64,000 bases of DNA from Sphingobacteriaceae bacterium (GTDB lineage Bacteria > Bacteroidota > Bacteroidia > B-17B0 > Aurantibacillaceae), in the NCBI GenBank assembly GCA_947480015.1, contig CANKBS010000002.1:1-64000 (forward strand). The letters are read 5' to 3'. A model generated the notes under the pieces. The model was not told where the DNA came from. It saw only the letters and a list, made by a program, of their open reading frames with translations, and searched no databases. The stretch's first letter is position 1. Every line of letters starts with the position of its first letter. Below are positions 9,643 through 18,142 of the stretch, in pieces. The position numbers and the translations under genes are program-made.

Positions 9643-10401
9643 AAAAGCTCTGTTATTTCGCATTATTATTGGGTTCAAATTCAGAAATTAATTAGCAGAG
9701 CTTGACTATTCTCAAGGGCTCATTTCACTTAATTCCGGCTATGAAGTGGTGTTTTTTAATCCCGGGAAAACACAAACCGTTTAAAAACCCGGCATTTATT
9801 TCTGATACTTTTGACGCGCAAATTATTCAAAACGCTTTTGACCTTTTGTAGAAGTCTCAAAAGTTATGGAGTAAAAAGGATTCTGAATCAAATTTAGATT
9901 TTGTTTGATTTTTGGGCGCCTCCCCCTGAAGAGAAAGTCTTCTGGTAATTTCAGGGTAACTTTCTCTTCAGGGGGGCCTGCCCTTTGCTATATCCCGCTT
10001 GCCCTGCCCAAGAGCGGGTAATTTGGTGCGGGGTCTTTGATCTAAGGATCAAAGCCGCCACCCAAAACCCGCTCTAGGCCATGTCTGCACGGGGATGCCG
10101 CTACGGTCAGTGGCGCGGTATTCAGAATTTACATTTGGGAATATTTTAAACACGGTATTAATTTCTATTCCTCAGTTTCGCAGATTTATCCAAAAAAAGA
10201 AACAAAAAAATTCAGATTAGAATTCTTCTCCCCAACTCTTCCGATTAATCCCTGTCCAGCAGCTATCTCTGCAAAAGGTCAAAAAGGCAGCGCCCGTCAA
10301 ACCGACCGCCAAAAATAACTCTGCACAAATAAAAAAATTCGATCCGACTTTTTGAGGAAATAATTAGCATTTAATTTATCCTTCTTATCTTTACGCATTC
10401 T
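9643..10401. other. Intergenic region, 759 bp, with a structured repeat
   Basis: No convincing gene is seen. Just after the transferase stop, AAGCTCTG (9645-9652) and CAGAGCTT (9696-9703) are inverted across a 43-base gap. The GGGCGCC repeat copy A occupies about 9909-10117 (listed separately). The last 280 bases are the mqnP leader; I see no exact TAnnTTTG promoter there, only TATCTTTA about 15 bases before the start. Confidence 0.6.
9909..10117 (+). repeat. GGGCGCC structured intergenic repeat, copy A
   Basis: It starts TTTTTGGGCGCC (9909-9920). Next comes a perfect 17-bp stem (9922-9938 with 9959-9975, 20-base loop), then CCCTTTGCTATATCCCGCT and a CCCGCT/AGCGGG hairpin. A CTTTGATC-TAAG-GATCAAAG hairpin follows, and the end is GGGGATGCCGCTACGG...GTGGCGC. 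The same order of modules occurs in copies B, C and E. It has no coding frame and no terminator-type U-run. Confidence 0.8.
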
Positions 10402-11268
10402 ATGCTTAAAAAGATCAATTCGTATTTTTCGCTTATAAAATTCAGTCACACTGTTTTTGCTTTGCCTTTTGCTTTGATAGGCTTTTCCTTGGCTATTCAT
10501 AGCGGTGAAGCCAGTTTTAGTTTAACTAAATTTTTGTTGGTGGTGCTGTGTATGGTGCTTGCCCGCAGTGCGGCCATGGCCTTTAACCGTTATATCGACC
10601 GTCAGTTTGATGCAAAAAATCCACGCACGGCGGTGCGTGAAATTCCTACCGGTGTGATATCGCCAACCGCTGCCTTAAGCATGGTTATTATTTGTTGTGC
10701 GGGATTTGTGATTGCCACCTACTACATTAATACTTTGTGTTTTTTTTTATCACCGGTAGCTTTGCTGGTGGTATTAGGATATAGTTTCACCAAACGATTT
10801 ACACCATTTTGTCATTTGGTATTAGGAGCAGGTTTGGGACTTGCCCCAATAGGCGCTTATATGGCCTTAACCGAACATTTTGCATTATTGCCGATACTTA
10901 TTAGTGTTTTGGTTTTTTTATGGGTGAGTGGTTTCGATATTATTTATGCCTTGCAGGATGATGATTTTGACCGATCGCAGGGCTTAAAATCCATTCCGGT
11001 TTTTTTAGGCCGTAAAAATGCCTTAGGCCTTTCTGAATTTTTACATCTGCTGGCGGCAGGTATTGTTGTAGCCGGTTATTTTATGGGAGCTTTTGGCTGG
11101 TTGTATGTGATAGGTGCAGCAGGTTTTATAGGGCTTTTAATCTATCAGCACAGTTTGGTAAAACCTAATGATCTGAGTAAAGTAACACTCGCCTTTGGCA
11201 CCACGAATGGTATTGCCTCTGTGCTGTTTTGTGTGTTTGTGTGTTCAGATATCTTTTTTCTAAACTAA
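10402..11268 (+). CDS. mqnP: UbiA-family prenyltransferase, MqnP-like
   Basis: This 288-residue polytopic membrane protein (about eight to nine segments) attaches a prenyl chain to an aromatic acid. The two Asp-rich motifs are N62-RYI-D66-RQF-D70 and DDDFD at 186-190, which bind Mg-diphosphate. The sequence matches the subgroup often labelled 4-hydroxybenzoate polyprenyltransferase in organisms that make menaquinone by the futalosine pathway (MqnP) rather than true UbiA. That subgroup call is from memory of the family and needs the other mqn genes for support. It stands alone, between two repeat-bearing intergenic regions. Confidence 0.8.
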   Translation: MLKKINSYFSLIKFSHTVFALPFALIGFSLAIHSGEASFSLTKFLLVVLCMVLARSAAMAFNRYIDRQFDAKNPRTAVREIPTGVISPTAALSMVIICCAGFVIATYYINTLCFFLSPVALLVVLGYSFTKRFTPFCHLVLGAGLGLAPIGAYMALTEHFALLPILISVLVFLWVSGFDIIYALQDDDFDRSQGLKSIPVFLGRKNALGLSEFLHLLAAGIVVAGYFMGAFGWLYVIGAAGFIGLLIYQHSLVKPNDLSKVTLAFGTTNGIASVLFCVFVCSDIFFLN

Positions 11269-11318
11269 GTAGACGAGTCTCAAAAAGTCCTTTTCGATTT
11301 TTAAGTTAGGTGCGTTCA

Positions 11319-11506
11319 TTTTTTTGGCGCCTTTACGCGCTTTCGTTACAAGCCTGCTTGCAAAATAAAATGCCTGTGCGTTGCGGGGGCTTCCGCTGGT
11401 CGCCGCCTCACAGCTACGGCATTTTTTATTTTGCTGTGCAGGGCTTACACACTATCCCGCTCATCAAGCCACTGGCTTGCTGCCTTACTCAATCGCGGGC
11501 GCTCTC
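11319..11506 (+). repeat. GGGCGCC structured intergenic repeat, copy B
   Basis: It starts TTTTTTTGGCGCC (11319-11331). A long stem pairs GCAAAATAAAATGCC (from about 11358) with GGCATTTTTTATTTTGC. Then come GGGCTTACACACTATCCCGC, a GCCACTGGC mini-hairpin, and the tail TCAATCGCGGGCGCT. The module order is the same as in copy A, with different stem sequences. Confidence 0.7.
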
Positions 11507-11702
11507 CGACTTTTTAATACCTCCAATTTTCTGTTGATATTAGATAGTCGAACCCCAAATACTCTGAAAGACTCATGAATAAAGAAGTACAAAAAATAAT
11601 AAGTGTTTTAATTTGCAGGAAAAACCATTCTTTAATCAAAACTAGCCTTAGATTTTAAACTATAAAAATTAAAATTAAAGAATTAACAATGAGTTTAAAA
11701 TC

Positions 11703-11813
11703 CCGTGAGCGCCAGGGATGCAAAGGGTTTAGCTCTTTTTCAGCGGTTCTTTCTACCGCTGAAAAAAGCCGAGCGAACAGCGAGCCCGGCGCAGCCCTCT
11801 AAGGCGCCCAAAT
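11703..11813 (-). repeat. GGGCGCC structured intergenic repeat, copy E
   Basis: Read on the minus strand: ATTTGGGCGCC (from 11813), then GGGCTGCGCCGGGCTCGCT. A 12-bp stem follows (TTTTTCAGCGGT, 7-base loop, ACCGCTGAAAAA), and the tail is CCCTTTGCATCCCTGGCGCT. The GGGCTGC-CCGGGCTC segment and the tail match copy C closely. Confidence 0.75.
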
Positions 11814-11852
11814 AATTATATTACTTTTTGAGGCCCGACTAAGCACTAATAA

Positions 11853-12284
11853 TTACACCTTTCTAACTCTCGCCTTTAATAAACGTTCTTGATCCTTCTG
11901 CACAATTTCAATGTGTAATGCCGCTTCATCAATAAAATCAAGCATCAGCTCCGGCCACTCCACAAAACAATACTGTTTCGATTTCAGATAATCATCCACA
12001 CCGATCTCAAATAATTCGTTTTGGTCTTTTAAACGAAAGAGATCGAAGTGAAAGATCTTGCCTTTAGGTGCTAAATATTCATTAACGATGGCATAGGTTG
12101 GAGAGGAGAAATCATCGTGACTGCCCAGTTGTTTACACAATTCTTTGATCAGTGTTGTTTTTCCGGCGCCCATGGAAGCCTCAAACAAAAACACGTTTAT
12201 TTTTCCGGCAAATTCCAATAAGGATTTTGCTGCCATTGGCAAATCGGAGATGGAAGTAATGTTAAGTTCCAGACTCTTAGTCAT
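11853..12284 (-). CDS. tsaE: tRNA threonylcarbamoyladenosine biosynthesis ATPase TsaE
   Basis: This 143-residue P-loop protein has the normal length for TsaE, which powers the TsaD/TsaB complex that installs t6A37 on ANN-decoding tRNAs. The Walker A motif ASMGAGKTTL is at about residues 36-45, SSPTYAIVNEY follows, and HFDLFRLKD and FVEWPE are the conserved downstream blocks. It lies 3 bases after the porX stop on the same strand, so the two are probably cotranscribed, an arrangement common in Bacteroidota. Confidence 0.93.
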   Translation of the reverse strand: MTKSLELNITSISDLPMAAKSLLEFAGKINVFLFEASMGAGKTTLIKELCKQLGSHDDFSSPTYAIVNEYLAPKGKIFHFDLFRLKDQNELFEIGVDDYLKSKQYCFVEWPELMLDFIDEAALHIEIVQKDQERLLKARVRKV

Positions 12285-12287
12285 AGT

Positions 12288-13844
12288 TTATTTTGCCGAT
12301 AAAACGATATAAGGAATGATGACCTCTTCAAGACTCACACCGCCGTGTTGAAAGGTATTCTTATAATAATTAACGTAGTGATTAAAATTGTTTGGATAAG
12401 CAAAAAAACGATCCTCTCTTGCAAATACAAAACGCGTGCTTGGATGTTGTTTTGGTAAAAAAGCATCGGCAGGATTTTTAATTTCAAATACTTCTTTTGG
12501 ATTGTATTCGAGTGCTTTGCCTTGTTTGTAACGCAGGTTGGAGTTCACGTTTTTATCGCCTAATATTTTGGTCGGTTCTTTTACGTGCACGGTACCATGA
12601 TCGGTTGTAATGACGATCTTAATTTTTTTAGTTGACAATTGTTTAATGATGTCGAATAAAGGCGAATGCTCAAACCAACTGTAGGTAATGCTTCTGTATG
12701 CCGGTTCATTTTCGGCGAGTTCACGAATCACTTCCATTTCGGTGCGGGCATGGCTAAGCATATCCACAAAATTATAAACAATGATGTTTAACTTATTCTG
12801 CAATAAATTATTGATGTTATCGGAGAGTTTTTTGCCGGCCGTAAAATTGGTTATTTTGTTATAACTCATTTTTATGTCCTTACCCAAGCGTTTTAACTGG
12901 GCCTGCATAAATTCTTCCTCGTGCAAATTTTTTCCACCTTCTTCTTCATCGTTTAACCAAAAATCGGGAAAACGTTTTTCCATTTCGCTTGGCAGTAAAC
13001 CGCTGAAAATGGCATTACGCGCATATTGTGTGGCTGTAGGTAAAATACTGAAATAAGATTCTTCCGATTCAATTTTATAATACTCAAGCAACATCGGTTG
13101 AATCACTTTCCACTGATCGAAACGTAAATTATCGATGAGGATAAAAAATACGGGATCGGGTCCGGCTAATTCTTTAATAAATTTACTTTTAATAAGGTTA
13201 TGGCTCATGACCGGTGGATTGGGGTCTTTACCACTTAACCAGTTGACATAATGCCGTTCGATAAATTTAAAAAATTGATTATTAGCATCTGATTTTTGCA
13301 TTTTTAAAACCTCCAGCATGCTTTTATCCTGCAGGGTATCCATTTCCAATTCCCAGTAAATTATTTTTTTATAAAGTTCGGCCCAGGCTTCCCAGCTAAG
13401 GTTTTCGTTGATGGTCATCCCAATTTGTCCGAATTCTTTGCGGTAATCGGTATTGGTTTTTTCGCTGAGTAAACGTTTGTTATCGAGTGCCTTTTTTAAG
13501 GAGAGCAGAATTTGATTGGGGTTAACCGGTTTAATGAGGTAATCGGCAATTTTGCCACCAATGGCATCATCCATAATGTGTTCCTCTTCACTTTTGGTGA
13601 TCATGATTACGGGCAAATCATTATTGAGCTGTTTTATTTTAAGCAGGGTCGTTAAACCCGAAATGCCCGGCATGTTCTCATCGAGCAATACGGCGGCAAT
13701 ACTTTTATCTTCTTTCACAATGTCAATGGCTTCATCACCACTCAAGGCGGTTACAATTTCGTAACCTTTTCCATCTAAAAATAAAATATGCGGTTTCAAC
13801 AGCGCTATTTCATCATCGGCCCATAATATTTTTATTTTATCCAT
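12288..13844 (-). CDS. porX: T9SS response regulator PorX (receiver plus PglZ phosphatase-like domain)
   Basis: PorX is the response regulator of the PorXY system that controls T9SS genes. In this 518-residue protein the receiver domain (1-120) has the acidic pair D10/D11, the phospho-acceptor D55 (VLLDENMPG) and K84 (MITKSEEE). A linker follows. The C-terminal PglZ/alkaline-phosphatase-like domain (~200-518) shows ILIDNLRFDQW, the catalytic-Thr segment LPTATQYARNA, FVDMLSHAR and ITTDHGTVHV, which carry the metal ligands. It is complete and matches the T9SS cargo proteins in this window. The sensor PorY and the T9SS core genes are not in the window. Confidence 0.95.
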   Translation of the reverse strand: MDKIKILWADDEIALLKPHILFLDGKGYEIVTALSGDEAIDIVKEDKSIAAVLLDENMPGISGLTTLLKIKQLNNDLPVIMITKSEEEHIMDDAIGGKIADYLIKPVNPNQILLSLKKALDNKRLLSEKTNTDYRKEFGQIGMTINENLSWEAWAELYKKIIYWELEMDTLQDKSMLEVLKMQKSDANNQFFKFIERHYVNWLSGKDPNPPVMSHNLIKSKFIKELAGPDPVFFILIDNLRFDQWKVIQPMLLEYYKIESEESYFSILPTATQYARNAIFSGLLPSEMEKRFPDFWLNDEEEGGKNLHEEEFMQAQLKRLGKDIKMSYNKITNFTAGKKLSDNINNLLQNKLNIIVYNFVDMLSHARTEMEVIRELAENEPAYRSITYSWFEHSPLFDIIKQLSTKKIKIVITTDHGTVHVKEPTKILGDKNVNSNLRYKQGKALEYNPKEVFEIKNPADAFLPKQHPSTRFVFAREDRFFAYPNNFNHYVNYYKNTFQHGGVSLEEVIIPYIVLSAK

Positions 13845-13888
13845 CTTTAATTCCTTTATTACAAATAACGCATTAAATTTATCTGTAT

Positions 13889-13896
13889 TATCTTTG
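13889..13896 (+). promoter_or_regulatory. -7 box upstream of the HD-domain gene
   Basis: TATCTTTG is an exact match to TAnnTTTG, 40 bases before the start at 13936. No TTG is found about 20 bases upstream, so only half of a promoter is seen. Confidence 0.4.
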
Positions 13897-13935
13897 TACT
13901 GCTTAAATTAACGAATTTTAATTTTTAATTCATAC

Positions 13936-15174
13936 ATGTCGACGAATAAAAAAAAGATCATAAACGACCCTATTTACGGTTTTGTCACCATTCCGAGTGA
14001 ACTTATTTATGACCTCATTAATCACCCCTATTTTCAACGCCTGCGGCGCATTAAACAACTGGGTTTAACCAATTTGGTTTTTCCCGGTGCTTTACACACC
14101 CGTTTTCATCATGCCATTGGTGCCATGCATTTAATGCAAGAAGCGGTGCTTAGTCTCAAACAAAAAGATATTGTCATAACAGACGAAGAAGAACAAGCGG
14201 TGTTGATTGCTATTTTACTGCACGACATTGGTCATGGTCCTTTTTCGCATGCCCTCGAACACAGCCTTGTAAAAGGAGTGAGTCACGAAACCATCAGCAG
14301 TTTAATCATGGACCGACTGAATGAAGAATTTAAAGGGAAACTCAGTTTGGCTATTAAGATTTTTAATGGCAAGTATAAAAAACATTTTTTACATCAGTTG
14401 GTGAGTTCGCAGTTGGATATGGACCGATTGGATTATTTAAAACGCGATAGTTTTTTTACCGGTGTGAGTGAAGGGGTGATTAGTAGCGACCGTATTATTA
14501 AAATGTTGAATGTGGTGAAGGATGAATTGGTGGTAGAACATAAAGCCATTTATAGTATTGAGAAATTTTTGATTGCCCGAAGGTTAATGTACTGGCAGGT
14601 GTATTTACATAAAACCGTTTTAAGTGCTGAAACCCTATTGGTAAATATTTTAAAACGTGCTAAGGAACTCGCATCTGGAGGCATGAACTTATTTGCCACC
14701 CCTACCCTTTCACTATTTTTAGTGAACGATTACCACCAGGAAGATTTTAAAAAAGACCGGCGTTTACTCGATCGCTTTTCGAAGTTAGATGATAATGATG
14801 TGATGGCTTCGATAAAAGTGTGGAGTGAATGTGAGGATAAAATTCTGCAAAAATTATGTGAGAATTTACTCGATCGCAAACTTTATAAAATTGAAATGCA
14901 GAACACAGCCATTGATGCCGCTTATAAAAAGAAGCTTCTGGATCAGGTTTGCTTAGAATACAAGATCACTAAAAACGAAGCCTCTTATTTTGTATTAACC
15001 GATAAAGTAAATAACTCGGCTTATAATGCCGATCAGTTTAATATTAATATTTTGATGAGTGGCGGACAATTGGTGGATGTGGCAGCGGCCAGTGATTTGC
15101 TGAATATACAGAGTTTGAGCAAAACAGTGACCAAACACTTTATCTGTTATCCCAAGGATTTGAAAAAGGTCTGA
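13936..15174 (+). CDS. HD-domain phosphohydrolase (dNTPase-like)
   Basis: This 412-residue cytoplasmic metal-dependent phosphohydrolase has the order H...HD...H...D of the HD superfamily: TRFHHAIGAMHL, then LLHDIGHGPFSHALEH, then QLDMDRLDYLKRD. The opening NDPIYGFVTIP and FQRLRRIKQLG are typical of the SAMHD1/dGTPase-like branch seen in Bacteroidota. The substrate may be dNTPs, but this is inferred from the family. It is divergent from porX, with a 91-base gap. Confidence 0.85.
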   Translation: MSTNKKKIINDPIYGFVTIPSELIYDLINHPYFQRLRRIKQLGLTNLVFPGALHTRFHHAIGAMHLMQEAVLSLKQKDIVITDEEEQAVLIAILLHDIGHGPFSHALEHSLVKGVSHETISSLIMDRLNEEFKGKLSLAIKIFNGKYKKHFLHQLVSSQLDMDRLDYLKRDSFFTGVSEGVISSDRIIKMLNVVKDELVVEHKAIYSIEKFLIARRLMYWQVYLHKTVLSAETLLVNILKRAKELASGGMNLFATPTLSLFLVNDYHQEDFKKDRRLLDRFSKLDDNDVMASIKVWSECEDKILQKLCENLLDRKLYKIEMQNTAIDAAYKKKLLDQVCLEYKITKNEASYFVLTDKVNNSAYNADQFNINILMSGGQLVDVAAASDLLNIQSLSKTVTKHFICYPKDLKKV

Positions 15175-15242
15175 ATTGCTTTATTTTAGTATTGCAAAAG
15201 CTATAAATTAGTCCTAAACTTGCGTACGTTTATTTAATCCCT

Positions 15243-17333
15243 ATGAAAAATTACTTGTTAATGGCCGCGCTTGTTACGGCTCTGGTTTCCTGCCAAACGG
15301 CAGATAATCAACTGGCGAATATGCCCAATTCTAAAACCGAAAACAGCATGAATGACAGTGTAAAACCGGCTGATGAATTTAACTATGTGGCTGAGCAGTT
15401 TGCCGATCTTCGTGTATTACGTTACCGGGTTCAGGATTTTGATAAGCTTGATTTGAAAACAAAAACTTTATTGTATTATTTGTCGGAAGCTGCTTTGTGT
15501 GGGCGCGACATTAATTACGATCAGAATTATAAATACAACCTCATTATCCGTAAAACCTTAGAAGGTATTTTAAGTACCGAGAGTCACGATAAAGAAAGTG
15601 CCGATTTTAAAAACTTAGAAACCTATGCCAAACGCGTTTGGTTTAGTAATGGCATTCATCATCATTATAACAACGATAAATTTGTACCGGAATGTTCGGC
15701 CGATTTTTTTAAACATGTGTTGGAGCATGTTGATCCGGGTAAGTTACCAATACAGGTAGGCCAAAGCAAAGCAGATTTTATAAACTTTGTAACGCCATTA
15801 ATTTTTGATCCAAAAATTGCTTCTAAAAAAGTGAGTTTGGATTCTAAAACCGATTTAATTACCTCATCGGCGGTTAACTTTTACGAAGGTGTGAATCAAA
15901 AAGAAGTGATTGCTTTTTATGATAAGCTGACTAAAAAAGGAGATACTACACCTGTGATGATTGGTTTGAATTCGAAACTGGTAAAAGAGAATGGTGTGAT
16001 TGTAGAAAAGGTTTGGAAAGTGGGTGGCATGTATACTTTGGCCATCGAAAAAATCGTGTTCTGGTTAGAAAAAGCCATTACAGTTTCGGAGAATGACAAA
16101 CAAAAAGCAGCTTTAGAAGCACTGGTTAAATTTTACAAAAGTGGTAGTCTGGTTGATTTTGACCTATACAACATTGCCTGGGTAAAAGACACCGAAAGTG
16201 CCGTGGATGTGGTGAATGGCTTTATAGAAGTATACGAAGATCCATTAGGTAAAAAAGGTTCATTTGAATCGGTGGTATCGATCAAAGATTTTGAAGCCAG
16301 TAAACGCATTGCTAGCATTGGTGCCAACGCGCAATGGTTTGAAGATAATTCGACCTTATTGCCTCAACACAAAAAACAAAACGTTAAAGGCATTTCAGCT
16401 AAAGTTATTAATGCGGTGGTTGAAAGTGGTGACGCTGCTCCAAGCACACCAATAGGAATTAATTTACCGAACAACGAATGGATCAGAGAAACCCATGGTT
16501 CTAAATCGGTGAATTTAGGGAACATTGTAGAGGCCTATGATCATGCTGCCGGTGTGAGTGTGGTGGGTGAATTTTATTATACGGATGAGATTAAGAATCG
16601 TGTGAAACAATATGCATCCTTAGCCGATAAATTACATACCGATATGCACGAAGTCATTGGTCATGCTAGTGGACAAATTGAAAAAGGCGTGGGCCAACCA
16701 CACGAAACCTTAAAAAATTATGCCAGTGCATTGGAAGAAGGTCGCGCTGATTTAGTGGCCTTGTATTATTTAATGGATCCGAAATTAATCGACTTAGGTG
16801 TGATGCCAACCTTAGACTGTGGTAAAGCCGCTTATGACGAATACATAACCAAAGGATTGATTGTTCAATTAGCCCGTATTAAACCGGGTAAGGACGTTGA
16901 AGAAGCGCATATGCGTAACCGTAAAATGATTGCTGCCTGGACCCTTGAAAAAGGTGCTAAAGGAAACGTGATTGAGAAAAAAGTTGAAGGCGGTAAAACC
17001 TATTTTGTGATTAATGATTATAATAAATTGCGTGTGTTATTTGGGGAGTTGCTGCGTGAGATCCAACGCATTAAATCGCAGGGAGATTATAAAGCCGGAC
17101 ACGATTTGATTGAAAATTACGGGGTAAAAATTGATCAGGCTTTACACACAGAGATTTTAGAACGTTATACTAAATTAAAAATTAATCCTTATGCCGGTTT
17201 TATTCAACCTAAGTTGGTGCCGGTAATGGAAGGTGATGCGATTAAAGATGTGAAAATTGAATATCCTCAAAATTTCACCGAACAAATGTTAGAGTATGGC
17301 AGCAAATATGCGTATTTACCGGCTCTGAATTAA
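15243..17333 (+). CDS. Dipeptidyl peptidase III family (M49) lipoprotein
   Basis: This 696-residue zinc peptidase has an N-terminal lipobox (ALVSC, Cys at about residue 17), so it is probably anchored in the cell envelope. The M49 zinc motif HEVIGH is at residues 469-474 (the family has HExxGH), and EEGRAD about 28 residues later gives the third ligand. The enzyme would remove dipeptides from the N-termini of oligopeptides. In similar proteins of this phylum the motif is often mislabelled as a dihydrofolate reductase; nothing here supports that. It is a single gene ending in a clear terminator. Confidence 0.88.
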   Translation: MKNYLLMAALVTALVSCQTADNQLANMPNSKTENSMNDSVKPADEFNYVAEQFADLRVLRYRVQDFDKLDLKTKTLLYYLSEAALCGRDINYDQNYKYNLIIRKTLEGILSTESHDKESADFKNLETYAKRVWFSNGIHHHYNNDKFVPECSADFFKHVLEHVDPGKLPIQVGQSKADFINFVTPLIFDPKIASKKVSLDSKTDLITSSAVNFYEGVNQKEVIAFYDKLTKKGDTTPVMIGLNSKLVKENGVIVEKVWKVGGMYTLAIEKIVFWLEKAITVSENDKQKAALEALVKFYKSGSLVDFDLYNIAWVKDTESAVDVVNGFIEVYEDPLGKKGSFESVVSIKDFEASKRIASIGANAQWFEDNSTLLPQHKKQNVKGISAKVINAVVESGDAAPSTPIGINLPNNEWIRETHGSKSVNLGNIVEAYDHAAGVSVVGEFYYTDEIKNRVKQYASLADKLHTDMHEVIGHASGQIEKGVGQPHETLKNYASALEEGRADLVALYYLMDPKLIDLGVMPTLDCGKAAYDEYITKGLIVQLARIKPGKDVEEAHMRNRKMIAAWTLEKGAKGNVIEKKVEGGKTYFVINDYNKLRVLFGELLREIQRIKSQGDYKAGHDLIENYGVKIDQALHTEILERYTKLKINPYAGFIQPKLVPVMEGDAIKDVKIEYPQNFTEQMLEYGSKYAYLPALN

Positions 17334-17353
17334 TTTTTTTTGAACTTATTAAA

Positions 17354-17386
17354 GAGGCTGTCTCAGAGTTGAGACGGCTTTTTTTG
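17354..17386 (+). terminator. Rho-independent terminator of the M49 peptidase gene
   Basis: A 9-bp stem (GCTGTCTCA at 17357-17365 with TGAGACGGC at 17370-17378, one G-U pair) has a GAGT loop and is followed directly by seven T. Confidence 0.9.
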
Positions 17387-17408
17387 TGATTAGAAATTCA
17401 AAAAAGAC

Positions 17409-17450
17409 TTGTATAATACGTGCATAAATACTATATTTGTACGTATAATT
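17409..17450 (+). promoter_or_regulatory. Promoter and candidate operator of the toxin-antitoxin pair
   Basis: TTG (17409-17411), a 20-base spacer and TATATTTG (17432-17439) form a textbook Bacteroidota promoter. ATAATACGT (17413-17421) and ACGTATAAT (17441-17449) are inverted around the -7 box with one mismatch in nine. That is a plausible operator for autoregulation by the antitoxin. The start codon follows at 17457, giving a very short leader. Confidence 0.7.
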
Positions 17451-17456
17451 AGAGTC

Positions 17457-17702
17457 ATGGATACAAAACTCACATTAAAACTTGATAGCACTGTTATTGA
17501 GCAGGCAAAGATCTATGCCAAAAATAAGAACACCAGTTTATCACAACTGATTGAAAATTATTTGGGTTTACTGTTAGAGCCTGCCTACAGAACAGAGGTA
17601 ACACCTTTTGTAAAAAGTTTGTCCGGCATTATTGATCTTCCCGAAAACTTTCAGGCAAAAAAAGATTACAAAGCTCATGTGCTAAAAAAATACAGCAAAT
17701 AA
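17457..17702 (+). CDS. DUF6364-type antitoxin
   Basis: This 81-residue protein starts MDTKLTLKLDSTVIEQAK and continues with NTSLSQLIENYLGLL, the ribbon-helix-helix pattern of DUF6364 antitoxins that bind their own promoter and a PIN toxin. ATG 17457 was chosen because the longer open frame begins before the promoter. The C-terminal part (FVKSLSGIIDLPENF...KKYSK) would wrap the toxin. One base separates its stop from the PIN gene. Confidence 0.85.
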   Translation: MDTKLTLKLDSTVIEQAKIYAKNKNTSLSQLIENYLGLLLEPAYRTEVTPFVKSLSGIIDLPENFQAKKDYKAHVLKKYSK

Positions 17703-17703
17703 A

Positions 17704-18123
17704 ATGGCGAAAGTACTTGTTGATACCGACGTCTGTATTGATCTTTTATCGGCGCGTCAACCATTTAATGCGGTTGCTGAAAAATTATTTACATTAGCAG
17801 ACTTAGGAAAAATTACGGTTTGTGTTTCCTCACTTTCCTTTTTCAATCTGGATTATGTGCTACGTTCTCAGTATTCGGCTCATTATTCGAGGCAGGTGAT
17901 CGCCAAATTTAAAACCTTGGTTACTGTGTTACCGGTCGACAGCAGAACAATCGACCTTGCCATAGCATCCGATTTCAGTGATTTTGAAGATGCCATTCAG
18001 TATTTTTCAGCACTTGAAAATAGGATCAAGACCTTAATTACCCGGAATATCAAAGATTTTAAGAAAGCCAGCATACAGGTGATGTTACCCGAAACTTATC
18101 TGGCAAAACCGCATAAAGCCTAA
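17704..18123 (+). CDS. PIN-domain toxin (VapC-like)
   Basis: This 139-residue PIN-domain protein is predicted to be a Mg-dependent ribonuclease. Acidic residues at D7/D9 (KVLVDTDVCIDLL), the helix SDFEDAIQYFSA and the terminal TRNIKDF, where the last acidic residue sits, fit the PIN active site. The length is typical of VapC-type toxins. It is translated directly after the antitoxin. The RNA target is unknown. Confidence 0.87.
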   Translation: MAKVLVDTDVCIDLLSARQPFNAVAEKLFTLADLGKITVCVSSLSFFNLDYVLRSQYSAHYSRQVIAKFKTLVTVLPVDSRTIDLAIASDFSDFEDAIQYFSALENRIKTLITRNIKDFKKASIQVMLPETYLAKPHKA

Positions 18124-18142
18124 GATTAATAGTGCAAGTGGG

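Larger units (their letters stand above)
11269..11852. other. Intergenic region, 584 bp, composite of structured repeats
   Basis: Short open frames here have no protein-like composition. The whole stretch is bounded by an imperfect inverted repeat: 11271-11288 against 11823-11840, 15 of 18 positions matching, with the shared core CTCAAAAAGT. Inside are copy B (plus) and copy E (minus) of the GGGCGCC repeat, arranged head to head around an AT-rich centre (11540-11700). Confidence 0.7.

Noticed and set aside
9645-9703. AAGCTCTG/CAGAGCTT inverted pair as a terminator of the sugar transferase gene
   Set aside because: The 43-base loop and missing T-run make an intrinsic terminator unlikely.
9909-10117. 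GGGCGCC repeat as a riboswitch of mqnP
   Set aside because: Copies also lie far from mqnP and at the ends of unrelated genes; it ends nearly 300 bases before the start.
10297-10500. Minus-strand frame of 67 codons overlapping the start of mqnP
   Set aside because: It is rich in Lys/Arg, lies antisense to a well-supported gene and has no motif.
11310-11578. Two overlapping short open frames after mqnP
   Set aside because: They run through the stems of the GGGCGCC repeat copy B and have no homologous motif.
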